The translations under genes were made by a program, and so were the position numbers. A stretch of DNA of 64,000 nt from Tahibacter aquaticus (GTDB taxonomy: Bacteria > Pseudomonadota > Gammaproteobacteria > Xanthomonadales > Rhodanobacteraceae), in NCBI RefSeq assembly GCF_004363655.1, contig NZ_SNZH01000013.1, positions 62,001-126,000 on the forward strand, in the 5' to 3' direction. Positions 10,001 to 17,625 of this stretch are shown here, piece by piece. Below the pieces are notes generated by a model, which searched no databases, had not been told where the DNA came from, and saw only the letters and a list, made by a program, of their open reading frames with translations. The stretch's first letter is position 1, and every line of letters begins with the position of its first letter.

Positions 10001-10486
10001 CCAGCTCGCTCCTGCATCGGTGGATTTCCACACCCCGCCGGAGACGCCGCCGGCATACAGCACGTCGGCATTGCGCGGATCGAATTCCAGGGTGCGGGTG
10101 CGCCCGGTCGCATTCGCCGGCCCCAGCCACTGCCAGTGCGGCGCCGCCTTGAGCGACTCGCCGGCGGCGGCGAAACCACGCCGGCCCGGCACGTGATGCG
10201 GCATCTCGCGCATGCGTTTTTCCGCAGCGAACCAGCGCTCTGCTTGCAGTTCCTGCGCATCGCCGGGCAGGCGCCGCGCAGCGAACAATTGCGCGCGTTC
10301 CAGGGCACCGCTCATGCGCTCGCTCTGTTCGTTGCGTTCTTCGCGAACCTGCTCGGCGGCGCTGCCGCCGCGGCCTTCGCGTTCGCGCTCCTGCGCGTAT
10401 TCGTCCGCTTCGCGCTGCTGCGGGGCAGCGCAAGCCGCCAGCAAGAGCGCCAGCACGACAATTGCTCCGCCGCTATGCCTAGGCAT
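7094..10486 (-). CDS. Large Asp-box propeller lipoprotein with duplicated C-terminal domain
   Basis: This 1,130-residue protein starts at the ATG at 10486 (MPRHSGGAIVVLALLLAAC); GGGGGA precedes the start and LAAC is a lipobox, so it is probably a lipoprotein. Residues ~25-110 are charged and low in complexity (EYAQERERE). Residues ~115-870 carry nine or more Asp boxes (WKSTDAGASW, WRSDDGGETW, FVSLDGGAHW) and look like a two-propeller BNR/VPS10-type module. The last ~250 residues hold two copies of a ~115-residue domain beginning GMWWNPQQDGHG and GNWFQPAQSGHG, each ending with an FPPD(F/Y)R...QR.PWG block. I recall such domains from Xanthomonadales exoproteins, but their function is unknown. 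It is a distant relative of the tandem family next to it and lacks the IFxxGF tail. Confidence 0.88.
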   Translation of the reverse strand: MPRHSGGAIVVLALLLAACAAPQQREADEYAQEREREGRGGSAAEQVREERNEQSERMSGALERAQLFAARRLPGDAQELQAERWFAAEKRMREMPHHVPGRRGFAAAGESLKAAPHWQWLGPANATGRTRTLEFDPRNADVLYAGGVSGGVWKSTDAGASWLPLSDDAVNLNIGALAIDPERPDTLYAGTGELYRNSGMPWSPMSGSGILKSIDGGVSWSPLLATQNAHFRYVSDIVFSPRDSRRLYAASNSGIWRSRDGGASFERLLGPADAQDLARYEGCTDLAIRHDREQDWLLATCASRSMADRYWLPGTVTPIACGGPCPAAIFLNTDAGNDGQWRTVLSEAGQGRTQIDIHRADTRVVYAVAASIAPGFDRNGDGAGDYDNGLHALWRSDDGGETWQAQLRNDSADLLSASLFQFHFAVKPSACGDNSPADFYAAGWYNNAIAADPLDADTVWVGGMTLFRSVDGGRRFGLASYYLANDDSYVHPDQHRIRFDPRYDGSSNQRLFATHDGGVSISDNARAPLGYGDAALCRALPGERVRWRDASRGMGTTQFYAGAVFPDGSGYFGGTQDNGTWLGRDGAGPYAWRHILGGDGGFAAVDPGNTQVLYASSQYTALAKSLNGGITFDDANRGLNDQTLFIMPYLIDPNAPQRLYAGGTRLWRSDDGAASWRAASTRMGGSAFDNRTSAIAVASGNANRMLVGNRRGIHRSNAALASNGTTVWPSVAPRDGWVSRLAFDPNDSAVAYATYSTFGGIHVWKSTDAGASWQPLDGSGEGSLPDVPVHAIAINPRNTQELYLGTDLGLFVSLDGGAHWAVENSGYANVITEDLKLVAPAGAPVQLFAFTYGRGVWRVALGEFDGQADYRIDTRIAGMWWNPQQDGHGLMIEPVVIDGVVHVVASWFVYQDGEPYWLIGVGRADGDTVRVPVTASRGANFPPDFRAADVQRIPWGELELRFASPRSATLRWNSSQPGFGSGELALESLVATAAPADDPPGAALRTCHSGNWFQPAQSGHGFFLHVFGSGEQRQLVAVWYVFDRGKPLFLVGAGPIDGDSATMTLGITRGPDFPPDYRIADLQRQPWGTATFRFTGADTAQVSWTPSLAGFAPGRLDLQRLTAQLGRSCN

Positions 10487-10813
10487 CGCCAAGTCCCCCG
10501 ACTGACTATGCCTGCAGCCTAGCATCGGCAACCGGCAGCAACGCCGCGGCGGTGTTGCAGAAACGCGCGCACGCCGGCAGCGTCGCGCGGTGGCTGCGCC
10601 GGCAACCGCTGGCTACGCGTCACGCATGGCGGAAATTTGCGCAGGCCGCAGCGCGCGCTTCCCCAACGGCGCGGCCGATGCCGGCAGCGCCGTTCGCAGC
10701 GCCGGCCACCTGCCGCCGGATGCCACAATGTGGCACCCAGGCATGACGTTAGCCCTAGATCCGGCGGCGCGGCCGCATGGCAGGATAGACGCTTTGCCGC
10801 CGGAGTCCCGTCC
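10487..10813. other. Divergent intergenic region with a TGCCACA-A-TGTGGCA palindrome
   Basis: This stretch separates the minus-strand propeller lipoprotein from the plus-strand M28 peptidase and must hold both promoters. The one clear element is a perfect 7-bp inverted repeat at 10721-10735, about 80 bp before the peptidase start. It is a candidate operator. No convincing gene is present. Confidence 0.4.
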
Positions 10814-12235
10814 ATGCTGCGTGCCCTGCCCTGCGCCCTGATCGCCCTGCTGACCGGCAGCGTATCTGCGGCCGAGATCACCACCATTCCCGATGCCGCA
10901 GTGAAGCAGGCCATCGCCCTGCGCGACCAGGCATTGAAGGACGGCCAGGCCTATGCGCTGCTCGAATCGCTGACCACCGAAGTCGGGCCGCGCCTGGCCG
11001 GCGGCGTCAACGACGAGAAGGCGCGCAACTGGGCCATCGCGCAGTTCAAGCAGCTGGGCTTCGACAAGGTCTGGAGCGAGCCGGTCACTTTTCCCAAATG
11101 GGTGCGCCGCAGCGAAAGCGCCAGCCTGGTCGCGCCGTTCCCGCAGCCGCTGGCGGTGACCGCGCTGGGCTATTCGCCGGCTACGCCCAAGGGCGGCGTG
11201 ACCGCGCCCATCGTGATGTTCAACAGCCTCGATGCGCTGAAGGCGGCCAAGCGCGATGACGTCAAAGGCAAGATCGTCTTCGTCAGCGCACGCATGAAGC
11301 CGCACCGCGACGGCCATGATTACGGCATCGGCTCGCCCATCCGCAGCCGCGGCCCGGCAATAGCAGCGGAACTCGGCGCAGCCGCGTATGTATTGCGCTC
11401 GGCCGGCACCGACAGCCACCGCCTGCCGCATACCGGCGTCACCCAGTGGAAGGAAGGCGGCCCGCGCATTCCGGCAGCGGCCGTATCCAATCCCGATGCC
11501 GACCTGATCGAAGCCGCACTGCGCCGCGGCAGCGTGCAGCTGAAACTGCAGCTGGACTGCGGCATCGAAGGCGACTACACCGGCGCCAACGTGATCGGCG
11601 AAATCACCGGCAGCGAAAAACCCGACGAAGTCGTGATCATGGGCGGCCATCTGGATTCCTGGGACCTGGGCACCGGCGCCATCGACGACGGTGCCGGCGT
11701 TTCCATCGGCATGGCTGCCGGCGCGCTGATCGGCCATCTGCCGCAGGCACCCAGGCGCAGCATCCGCGTTGTCGCCTTTGCCAACGAGGAAGCCGGCCTG
11801 TACGGCGGCAAGGCCTATGCGGCCGCGCACAAGCAGGAAGTGAGCAAGCACGTACTCGGCTCCGAATCCGATTTCGGCAGCGACCGCATCTGGCGCCTCA
11901 GTGCCAGCGTCAAGCCCGAATCGCTGCCGGCCATCGACAAGATGATGCAGGTGCTCGCGCCGCTGGGCGTGGAACGCGGCATGGGCGCCGGCAACGGCGG
12001 TCCCGACCTCAGCCCCATCCATGCGGAAGGCATGGCCGCGCTGAGCCTGACCAACGACGGCACGCGCTACTTCGACTACCACCACACCGCCGACGACACG
12101 CTGGACAAGGTCGATCCGGAACAGCTGGCGCAGAACGTCGCGGTGTATGTGAGCTGGGCTTACATGGCAGCCCAGGCCGACGGCGATTTCGGCTCGGCGC
12201 CGGGGGCGTTCAAGCAGAACGGCGACGACGACTGA
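10814..12235 (+). CDS. M28 family metallopeptidase (carboxypeptidase Q-like), secreted
   Basis: This is a 473-residue zinc exopeptidase. The ATG at 10814 was chosen because GGAG lies eight bases upstream and a signal peptide follows (MLRALPCALIALLTGSVSAA); the longer upstream frame has no such features. Family motifs are in order: GGHLDSWDLGTGAIDDGAG (His279 and the Asp of IDDG as zinc ligands), NEEAGLYGGKAY (catalytic and ligand Glu), a distal Asp, and the terminal YFDYHHTADDTLDKV block with the last His ligand. A PA-type insert lies before the catalytic part. The nearest known relatives are plasma glutamate carboxypeptidase or carboxypeptidase Q-type dipeptidases, which release amino acids from small peptides in the periplasm or outside the cell. 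The long ORF on the opposite strand is a shadow. Confidence 0.93.
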   Translation: MLRALPCALIALLTGSVSAAEITTIPDAAVKQAIALRDQALKDGQAYALLESLTTEVGPRLAGGVNDEKARNWAIAQFKQLGFDKVWSEPVTFPKWVRRSESASLVAPFPQPLAVTALGYSPATPKGGVTAPIVMFNSLDALKAAKRDDVKGKIVFVSARMKPHRDGHDYGIGSPIRSRGPAIAAELGAAAYVLRSAGTDSHRLPHTGVTQWKEGGPRIPAAAVSNPDADLIEAALRRGSVQLKLQLDCGIEGDYTGANVIGEITGSEKPDEVVIMGGHLDSWDLGTGAIDDGAGVSIGMAAGALIGHLPQAPRRSIRVVAFANEEAGLYGGKAYAAAHKQEVSKHVLGSESDFGSDRIWRLSASVKPESLPAIDKMMQVLAPLGVERGMGAGNGGPDLSPIHAEGMAALSLTNDGTRYFDYHHTADDTLDKVDPEQLAQNVAVYVSWAYMAAQADGDFGSAPGAFKQNGDDD

Positions 12236-12322
12236 GCGACGCCGCTCCGTCGCGCGACGGACAATTCCTGTGGCAGCAGACTTGGCGGCTGCCGCAGGAA
12301 GCGCCTCGTTCATCACTCGCTG

Positions 12323-12745
12323 ATGGCGTATCGCGATTTCTATCTGATCGAGCTCAACGTCACAGCCAACGCATCGGACTCGCGCCGCGCGGCCAAGCTC
12401 GTCGACAAGGCGGCCGAAGACCTGTTCTCGCGCATCCACGCGCAGAACGTCGGCAACTGCAGACCGCCCGAGAGGCCAAGGCTGGTCATCGTCGACGAAA
12501 TCGATCGCGGCGCCGACCCAGTCCGTTCCGACGTCAGCTACATCGACGCCACCAGCAAACCGGGCGAGCGCAAACTCGCCAAGCGGATGGAAACCGCCGC
12601 CGAGCGCCGCCGCCAGACGTCCTGCGTCGTCAGCTTCAGCCTGGCCTCGCTGCTGCCCGACGAAAAGTTCGAGATGCTGCGTTTTCCGGCCGGGTCGTTG
12701 CAGAACTTACCCGCCTTGGCGCCCTCGCGCGACAAGGAAAAATAG
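12323..12745 (+). CDS. Hypothetical protein, unrecognised
   Basis: This is a 140-residue ORF starting MAYRDFYLIELNVTANASDS. There is no membrane segment or signal peptide. It is rich in charged residues, with a central LVIVDEIDRGADPVRSDVSYI segment (given only as a landmark) and a basic helix, KLAKRMETAAERRRQ. No family is recognised. An AGGAAG lies too far upstream (about 20 bases) to be a good ribosome site. Reasons to keep it are the balanced amino-acid composition, unlike the Arg/Ala-rich shadow ORFs around it, and its position in a gap with no gene on the other strand. It might be a remnant of a larger gene. Confidence 0.5.
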   Translation: MAYRDFYLIELNVTANASDSRRAAKLVDKAAEDLFSRIHAQNVGNCRPPERPRLVIVDEIDRGADPVRSDVSYIDATSKPGERKLAKRMETAAERRRQTSCVVSFSLASLLPDEKFEMLRFPAGSLQNLPALAPSRDKEK

Positions 12746-13190
12746 CGCGGGCCCGCCTCTGCATGAGTCTCCGCAGCGGCCTGAGCGCGCGCGAATTTGC
12801 TCCGTCAGGCATACCAATGTCCGTGCCGCCAGACGTGGCGCGCTGACCGATCGACGTGCCGGCGTCGACCGGGTCTTGCGTCGCCGCCAAGGCAGCCCAC
12901 GATGCCGGTAACGTGCTTGCCTTCCGCACTGGCGACCGCTCCCGACCACCACTTCGCCGCTGCCCTACCAAGCAACGCGGTCCCAACAAATTCCAAAAAG
13001 TTCCGCTACCAGACTGATACGAATGTCCGTTTTTGCACAGTTTCCACTCCACCGCGTGGATGAGCGTACTGCCCGCTGATCGTCACTTGCGGTATTTGAC
13101 AAGGACGGGGCGCCGCGGATCTTGCGCAAAAGGTCCGGCGGCCGTGCAGCGGCGTGACCCCGACGCCGCAATCTCCCAGGAGTGTCGTGT
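12746..13190. other. Non-coding gap of about 445 bp, nothing recognised
   Basis: Between the orphan ORF and the subtilase I see no RNA gene, terminator or mobile-element end. The minus-strand ORFs here are Arg/Ser-rich and look like shadows or decayed sequence. Confidence 0.5.
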
Positions 13191-16100
13191 ATGCGGAAGC
13201 TACTGTTCGTCTGTATCAGTGTTTCGCTGTCCCTCAGCGCCCAAGCGAACGACGAGCGTTGCGTCGTCTCCTTCGCGGGCGCGCAGCAGGATGTCTGCAG
13301 CGGCAAGGTGTCGGTGGCCGAGCCGTTTGCGCCGCTGGCGCAGCTGGAATCGTTCAAGGATTCGAACCTGCGCCTGATCAAGTTCGACGGACCCATCGAC
13401 GACGCCCGCCGTGCCGCGGTGGAGGCCATCGGTGCGCGCATCGTCGACTACGCGCCGAACTACGCCTATGTCGTGCGCATGTCTTCCGCGCAGGACGGCC
13501 GCGCGCGCGCGATTCCGGGCGTGGTGTGGAGCGGGCCTTTCCTGCCGGCGTTCAAGATCGATCCGAACATTGCCGCAGAACTGCGCGACGGCAAGCTGGT
13601 GCGCGATGCGGGCATTACCGAGCTGTCCATCAGCCTGCACCCGGGCGCCGACCGCGGCGCGATACAGCAGCTCGCCAGCCGCGCACCGGGACTGACCCTG
13701 GTCAACACGATTTCCGCCGGCAGCGACACGCGCCTGATCGCGCGCTTCGAACGCGCCGGACTGCGCGCCGCCGTGGAACAGCTGGCGGCCGACCCGGGCG
13801 TTTCCGCCATCGGCTTCCGCCTGCCCAAGCGGCTGCTCAATTCGCAGGCCGACTGGCTGCACCAGAGCAACGTGAACACGCCGTCGCCGCTGCGACCGGT
13901 GTTCGCCCACGGCCTGTACGGCTGCGGCCAGACCGTCGGCGTGCTGGACTCGGGCCTGTTCATCGGCAACTGCGCCTTCAACGACACGACGCAGACGCCG
14001 GCGATCAGCGACTGCGCCACCGGCTCGACCTGCCCGCCGGTGACCGCGCCCAACCTCGCCCATCGCAAGGTGCCGGCCTACTACAAATGGTCCGGCGATG
14101 CCGGCGGCGCACCGGCCGACGAACATGGCCACGGCACGCACGTGGTCGGCTCGGTCGCCGGCAACAACCCGGCCAATGCCGTGGACTGCACCAGTTTCAC
14201 CACTGAAGGCGGCAACACCGATCTGGACGGCACCGCACCCGGCGCCAAGATCGTCATGCAGGAAATGGGCGGCGATCTCGCCTATCTCGGCGCCAGCGGC
14301 AACCCCTATCACGCAGGCGACATGGCCTATACCAGCGGCGCGCGCCTGCACAGCAATTCCTGGGGCGGCGGCTGCGTCAACCTGTTTGGCTGCGTCGCCG
14401 GCTGCACCGTCACCTATGACGCCGAGGCGCGCGACGCGGACAACATCATGCGCGACCGGCCCGACCTGCTGGTGCTGTTCGCCGCCGGCAACGCCGGTAC
14501 TGCCTGCCCGGCCGGCAACAATGTCGGCAGCCCGGGCAATGCCAAGAGCGTGATGACCATCGGCGCCAGCCTGCGCGGCACGGCGGCCAACGGCATGGCG
14601 GGCTTTTCCTCGCGCGGTCCGACGCTGGATGCGCGCACCAAGCCCGATATCACCGCCCAGGGCGACAGCATCATGTCGGCCCAGCGCGACGCCTGCGGCA
14701 CGCGATCGGAAAGCGGCACCTCGATGGCTACGCCGACCGCGGCCGGCCTTGCGGCGCTGGTGCGCGACTACCTCGCCCGCGGCTTCTATCCCAGCGGCGC
14801 ACGCAATCCCGCCGATGCCATCGCCAATCCGTCCGGCGCACTGGTCAAGGCGATCATGATCTCCGGCGCCGCCAGCATGAGCGGCACCGGTGCCGGTACC
14901 GTACCGGGCCAGTCGCAGGGCTGGGGCCGGATACTTCTGGACAATTCCCTTTATTTCAACGGCGACACGAGCCGGCTGTATATCCACGACGCACCTACGG
15001 GCCTGGCCACCGGCGGCCTGGACGTGCACACCATCGTCATCACCGCCGGCCAGCCGTTCAATGCCACGCTGGCCTGGAGCGACGCCGCCGCTGCCATCGG
15101 CGCCAGCCCGGCCCTGGTCAACAGCCTGCGCCTGGAAGTGGTCGCCCCCAACGGCGATGTCTGGACGCAGAAACTGCCGGCCGGCGTCAGCCCCGCCAAC
15201 GCCAATCCGGTGCAGGACACCACCACCGCCAACTACGACAACCTCAACACGGTGCAGCGCATCAGCTTCACGGCACCGGCCACCGGTGCGTACCAGTTGC
15301 GCGTGCGCGGCATCAACGTACCGCAGGGTCCGCAGAAATACGCGCTGGCGGCAACCGGCGCGCTGGTGGTCGGCACCGATCCGGATTTCGCGCTGCAGAC
15401 CAGCCCGAGCGCGAACATCTGCGCCGGTTCGCCGGCCAGCTACAGCATCGGCGTGCAAAGCCTCAACGGCTTCACCAGCCCGGTCACGCTCAGCGTCACC
15501 GGACTGCCGGGCAGCTCCACCGGCACCTTCACGCCCAACCCGGTGACGCCGGCCCAGCCGCCCGCTGCCTCGCAACTGGCCGTGGGCAATACCACCAGCG
15601 TGGCCAGTGGCAACTACAACCTGGTGATCCAGGGCAACTCGGCCTCGCCACCCCTGCAGCACACGGCCAGTGCAACGCTGAACGTGGTTGCCGCCGCGCC
15701 GGTCGCGGGCAGCCTCACCGCACCCGCCAACAACGCAACGGGCCAGGCTACTTCGCCCGCCTTCAGCTGGGCAGCGATTGCGGATGCCGGTTCCTACCGC
15801 ATCCAGATCGCCACCGATGCGGGCTTTGCCACGCTGGTCGACAACCAGGTCGTCAACGCGACGACCTATACGCCGGCGACGGCGCTGAACCCGGATACGA
15901 CGTACTACTGGCGTGTCTACGGCCTCAATGCCTGCGGCCAGGGCACGGTTTCCGCCGTGTTCCAGTTCCGCACGGCGAATGAGATCTGCCGCGCACCGGG
16001 CGTCGCGATTCCGGACAACAACACCACCGGCGTGACGGACAGCCAGACCCTCGTCACCACCGGCACGCTCACCGGCCTGCGCCTGGGCATCCAGCTCACG

Positions 16101-16478
16101 CATACCTACGTCGGCGACCTGACCCTGACGCTGAGCAAGGGCGCCACCACGGTGGCCTTGATGCAGCGGCCCGGTGGCAACGGTGGATGCAGCGGCAACG
16201 ACATGAACCTGACGGTCGACGATGCGGCCACCCTGACCCTGGAGACCAATTGCACCAGCGGCACCAACCCGGCCCAGGCCTATACGGTCGGCGGCAACTA
16301 CAAACCCGATAGTCCGCTGAGCGCGTTCGCCGGCCAGGATCTCTCCGGCACCTGGAGCCTGAAAGCGGTCGATAGCGCCAACCAGGACACGGGCAACATC
16401 GTGCGCTGGTGCCTGCTGCCGAATACGGCACCGCCGCAGCCCGACGCGATCTTCGACGACGGCTTCGACGGTAACTGA
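13191..16478 (+). CDS. Secreted subtilisin-like serine peptidase (S8) with C-terminal P-domain
   Basis: This protein has 1,095 residues. The ATG at 13191 has AGGAG eight bases upstream and a signal peptide (MRKLLFVCISVSLSLSAQA). Residues ~30-220 form a propeptide-like region. The S8 triad is visible: Asp253 in VGVLDSG, His314 in HGHGTHV and Ser511 in SGTSMATP. After the catalytic domain come a beta-sandwich (~610-730), an immunoglobulin-like segment (~735-840), an FN3-like segment (~845-930, YYWRVYGLNACGQG), and a proprotein-convertase P-domain (~940-1080, LTHTYVGDLTLTL). The C-terminus DAIFDDGFDGN matches the tail of the propeller proteins at 1261-5859, although the rest is unrelated. It is likely an exported protease. 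A strong terminator follows 25 bp downstream. Confidence 0.95.
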   Translation: MRKLLFVCISVSLSLSAQANDERCVVSFAGAQQDVCSGKVSVAEPFAPLAQLESFKDSNLRLIKFDGPIDDARRAAVEAIGARIVDYAPNYAYVVRMSSAQDGRARAIPGVVWSGPFLPAFKIDPNIAAELRDGKLVRDAGITELSISLHPGADRGAIQQLASRAPGLTLVNTISAGSDTRLIARFERAGLRAAVEQLAADPGVSAIGFRLPKRLLNSQADWLHQSNVNTPSPLRPVFAHGLYGCGQTVGVLDSGLFIGNCAFNDTTQTPAISDCATGSTCPPVTAPNLAHRKVPAYYKWSGDAGGAPADEHGHGTHVVGSVAGNNPANAVDCTSFTTEGGNTDLDGTAPGAKIVMQEMGGDLAYLGASGNPYHAGDMAYTSGARLHSNSWGGGCVNLFGCVAGCTVTYDAEARDADNIMRDRPDLLVLFAAGNAGTACPAGNNVGSPGNAKSVMTIGASLRGTAANGMAGFSSRGPTLDARTKPDITAQGDSIMSAQRDACGTRSESGTSMATPTAAGLAALVRDYLARGFYPSGARNPADAIANPSGALVKAIMISGAASMSGTGAGTVPGQSQGWGRILLDNSLYFNGDTSRLYIHDAPTGLATGGLDVHTIVITAGQPFNATLAWSDAAAAIGASPALVNSLRLEVVAPNGDVWTQKLPAGVSPANANPVQDTTTANYDNLNTVQRISFTAPATGAYQLRVRGINVPQGPQKYALAATGALVVGTDPDFALQTSPSANICAGSPASYSIGVQSLNGFTSPVTLSVTGLPGSSTGTFTPNPVTPAQPPAASQLAVGNTTSVASGNYNLVIQGNSASPPLQHTASATLNVVAAAPVAGSLTAPANNATGQATSPAFSWAAIADAGSYRIQIATDAGFATLVDNQVVNATTYTPATALNPDTTYYWRVYGLNACGQGTVSAVFQFRTANEICRAPGVAIPDNNTTGVTDSQTLVTTGTLTGLRLGIQLTHTYVGDLTLTLSKGATTVALMQRPGGNGGCSGNDMNLTVDDAATLTLETNCTSGTNPAQAYTVGGNYKPDSPLSAFAGQDLSGTWSLKAVDSANQDTGNIVRWCLLPNTAPPQPDAIFDDGFDGN

Positions 16479-16503
16479 GCAACGCGGCAAGTGTTTCGCC
16501 ACA

Positions 16504-16533
16504 GCCGGAGGCAGCAATGCCTCCGGCTTTTTT
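16504..16533 (+). terminator. Rho-independent terminator of the subtilase gene
   Basis: A perfect 9-bp stem, GCCGGAGGC/GCCTCCGGC, with a 6-base loop AGCAAT is followed directly by six T. It lies 25 bp after the subtilase stop codon. Confidence 0.92.
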
Positions 16534-16560
16534 GTGCCGGGAACGGGTTCCGACTTGCGC

Positions 16561-17187
16561 GGTTCCAGTCCGGAACTGCTTCGCTTCAGCTGAGACCTGC
16601 GCCGCTGCAGTCCGGAACTGCATCGCTTCAGCTGAAACCTGCGCCGCTGCAGTACGGAACTGCGTCGCTTCAGATAAAACCTGCGCAGCCCCAGTCCGGA
16701 ACTGCATCGCTTCCGCTGAAACCTGCGCCGCTCCAGTTCGGAACTGCATCGCTTCAGCCGAAACCTGCGCCGCTGCAGTTCGGAACTGCATCGCTTGAGC
16801 CGAAACCTGCGCCGCTCCAGTTCGGAACTGCATCGCTTCAGCTGAAAAGCCTGCGCCGCTGCAGTCCGGAACTGCATCGCTTCCGCTGAAACCTGCGCCG
16901 CTCCAGTCCGGAACTGCTTCGCTTCAGCTGAAACCTGCGCCGCTGCAGTCCGGAACTGCATCGCTTCAGCTGAAACCTGCGCCGCTGCAGTCCGGAACTG
17001 CGTCGCTTCCGCTGAAACCTGCGCCGCTGCAGTCCCGAACTGCATCGCTTCAGCTGAAACCTGCGCCGCTCCAGTCCGGAACTGCTTCGCTTCAGCTGAA
17101 ACCTGCGCCGCTGCAGTCCGGAACTGCATCGCTTCAGCTGAAACCTGCACTGTTCCAGTTCGGAGCTACATCGCTTCCGATAAAACG
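16561..17187. repeat. Minisatellite of 15 tandem 42-bp units
   Basis: Fifteen copies of a 42-bp unit lie head to tail between the subtilase terminator and the VOC gene. The GGAACTG core recurs at 16572, 16614 and so on every 42 bp to 17162, with one 2-bp insertion near 16846. Copies vary at fixed positions (GCAGT/CCAGT, CTGCATCG/CTGCTTCG/CTGCGTCG, TTCAGCTGA/TTCCGCTGA/TTCAGCCGA). Each unit contains the 10-bp palindrome TTCAGCTGAA and a second dyad built on GCAGT..ACTGC. In the unit at about 16776 the dyad is perfect (GCAGTTC-G-GAACTGC). The unit length is a multiple of three, so long ORFs cross it on both strands, but the 2-bp insertion breaks them and no gene is supported. There are no unique spacers, so it is not CRISPR. 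Confidence 0.93.
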
Positions 17188-17235
17188 GGTTTGTAATTTG
17201 AACGGTGTGGCTGCCTGCGCCGCAGGCGGCCGGGT

Positions 17236-17625
17236 TCATTTGCGTTGCAGCAGATCCCAGCGGTTGCCGTACAGGTCGAGGAATACGACGACGGTGCCGT
17301 AGTCTTCCTCGCGCGGCAGTTCGGCGAACTGCACGCCGTGGGCACGCATATGCGCGTAGTCGCCCCAGAAATCGTAGGTATGCAGGAACAGGAACACGCG
17401 GCCGCCGCACTGGTTGCCGACCTGCGCCTGCTGTTCGGGCGTGGCCGCGCGGGCCAGCAGCAGGCCGGCGCCGTCAGCGTCGGGCGCCACAACGACCCAG
17501 CGCTTGCCGCCGCCGCGGTCGGCGTCTTCCCGCAGCTGCCAGCGCAGGGCTTGCGTAAAGAACGCGATCGCTTCGTCGTAGTCGCGGACCAGCAATGCGG
17601 CAAGGCTGAGCGCGCGCGCCGTCAT
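17236..17625 (-). CDS. VOC/glyoxalase superfamily protein
   Basis: This 129-residue single-domain protein of the vicinal-oxygen-chelate fold starts MTARALSLAALLVRDYDEAI, the usual first beta-alpha unit. It continues with a WVVVAP strand and ends in the DYGTVVVFLDLYGNRWDLLQ hairpin, where a metal or substrate Glu often sits; here the position reads D, so activity is uncertain. Relatives include glyoxalases, bleomycin/fosfomycin-resistance proteins and many uncharacterised members. Its ATG overlaps the TGA of the upstream methyltransferase gene (ATGA at 17625-17622), so the two are translationally coupled, though no functional link is obvious. The minisatellite begins just downstream. Confidence 0.85.
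   Translation of the reverse strand: MTARALSLAALLVRDYDEAIAFFTQALRWQLREDADRGGGKRWVVVAPDADGAGLLLARAATPEQQAQVGNQCGGRVFLFLHTYDFWGDYAHMRAHGVQFAELPREEDYGTVVVFLDLYGNRWDLLQRK

Noticed and set aside
10721-10740. Sigma-54 promoter upstream of the M28 peptidase (TGGCAC-like)
   Set aside because: The GG and GC elements are not ten bases apart, so the -12 element is missing.
13200-17150. 1,316-codon minus-strand ORF running through the 42-bp repeats
   Set aside because: It is a shadow of the subtilase joined to the minisatellite, which is open because its unit is a multiple of three. No start signal or domain is present.
16561-17187. CRISPR array
   Set aside because: Units are contiguous with no unique spacers and no cas genes lie nearby.
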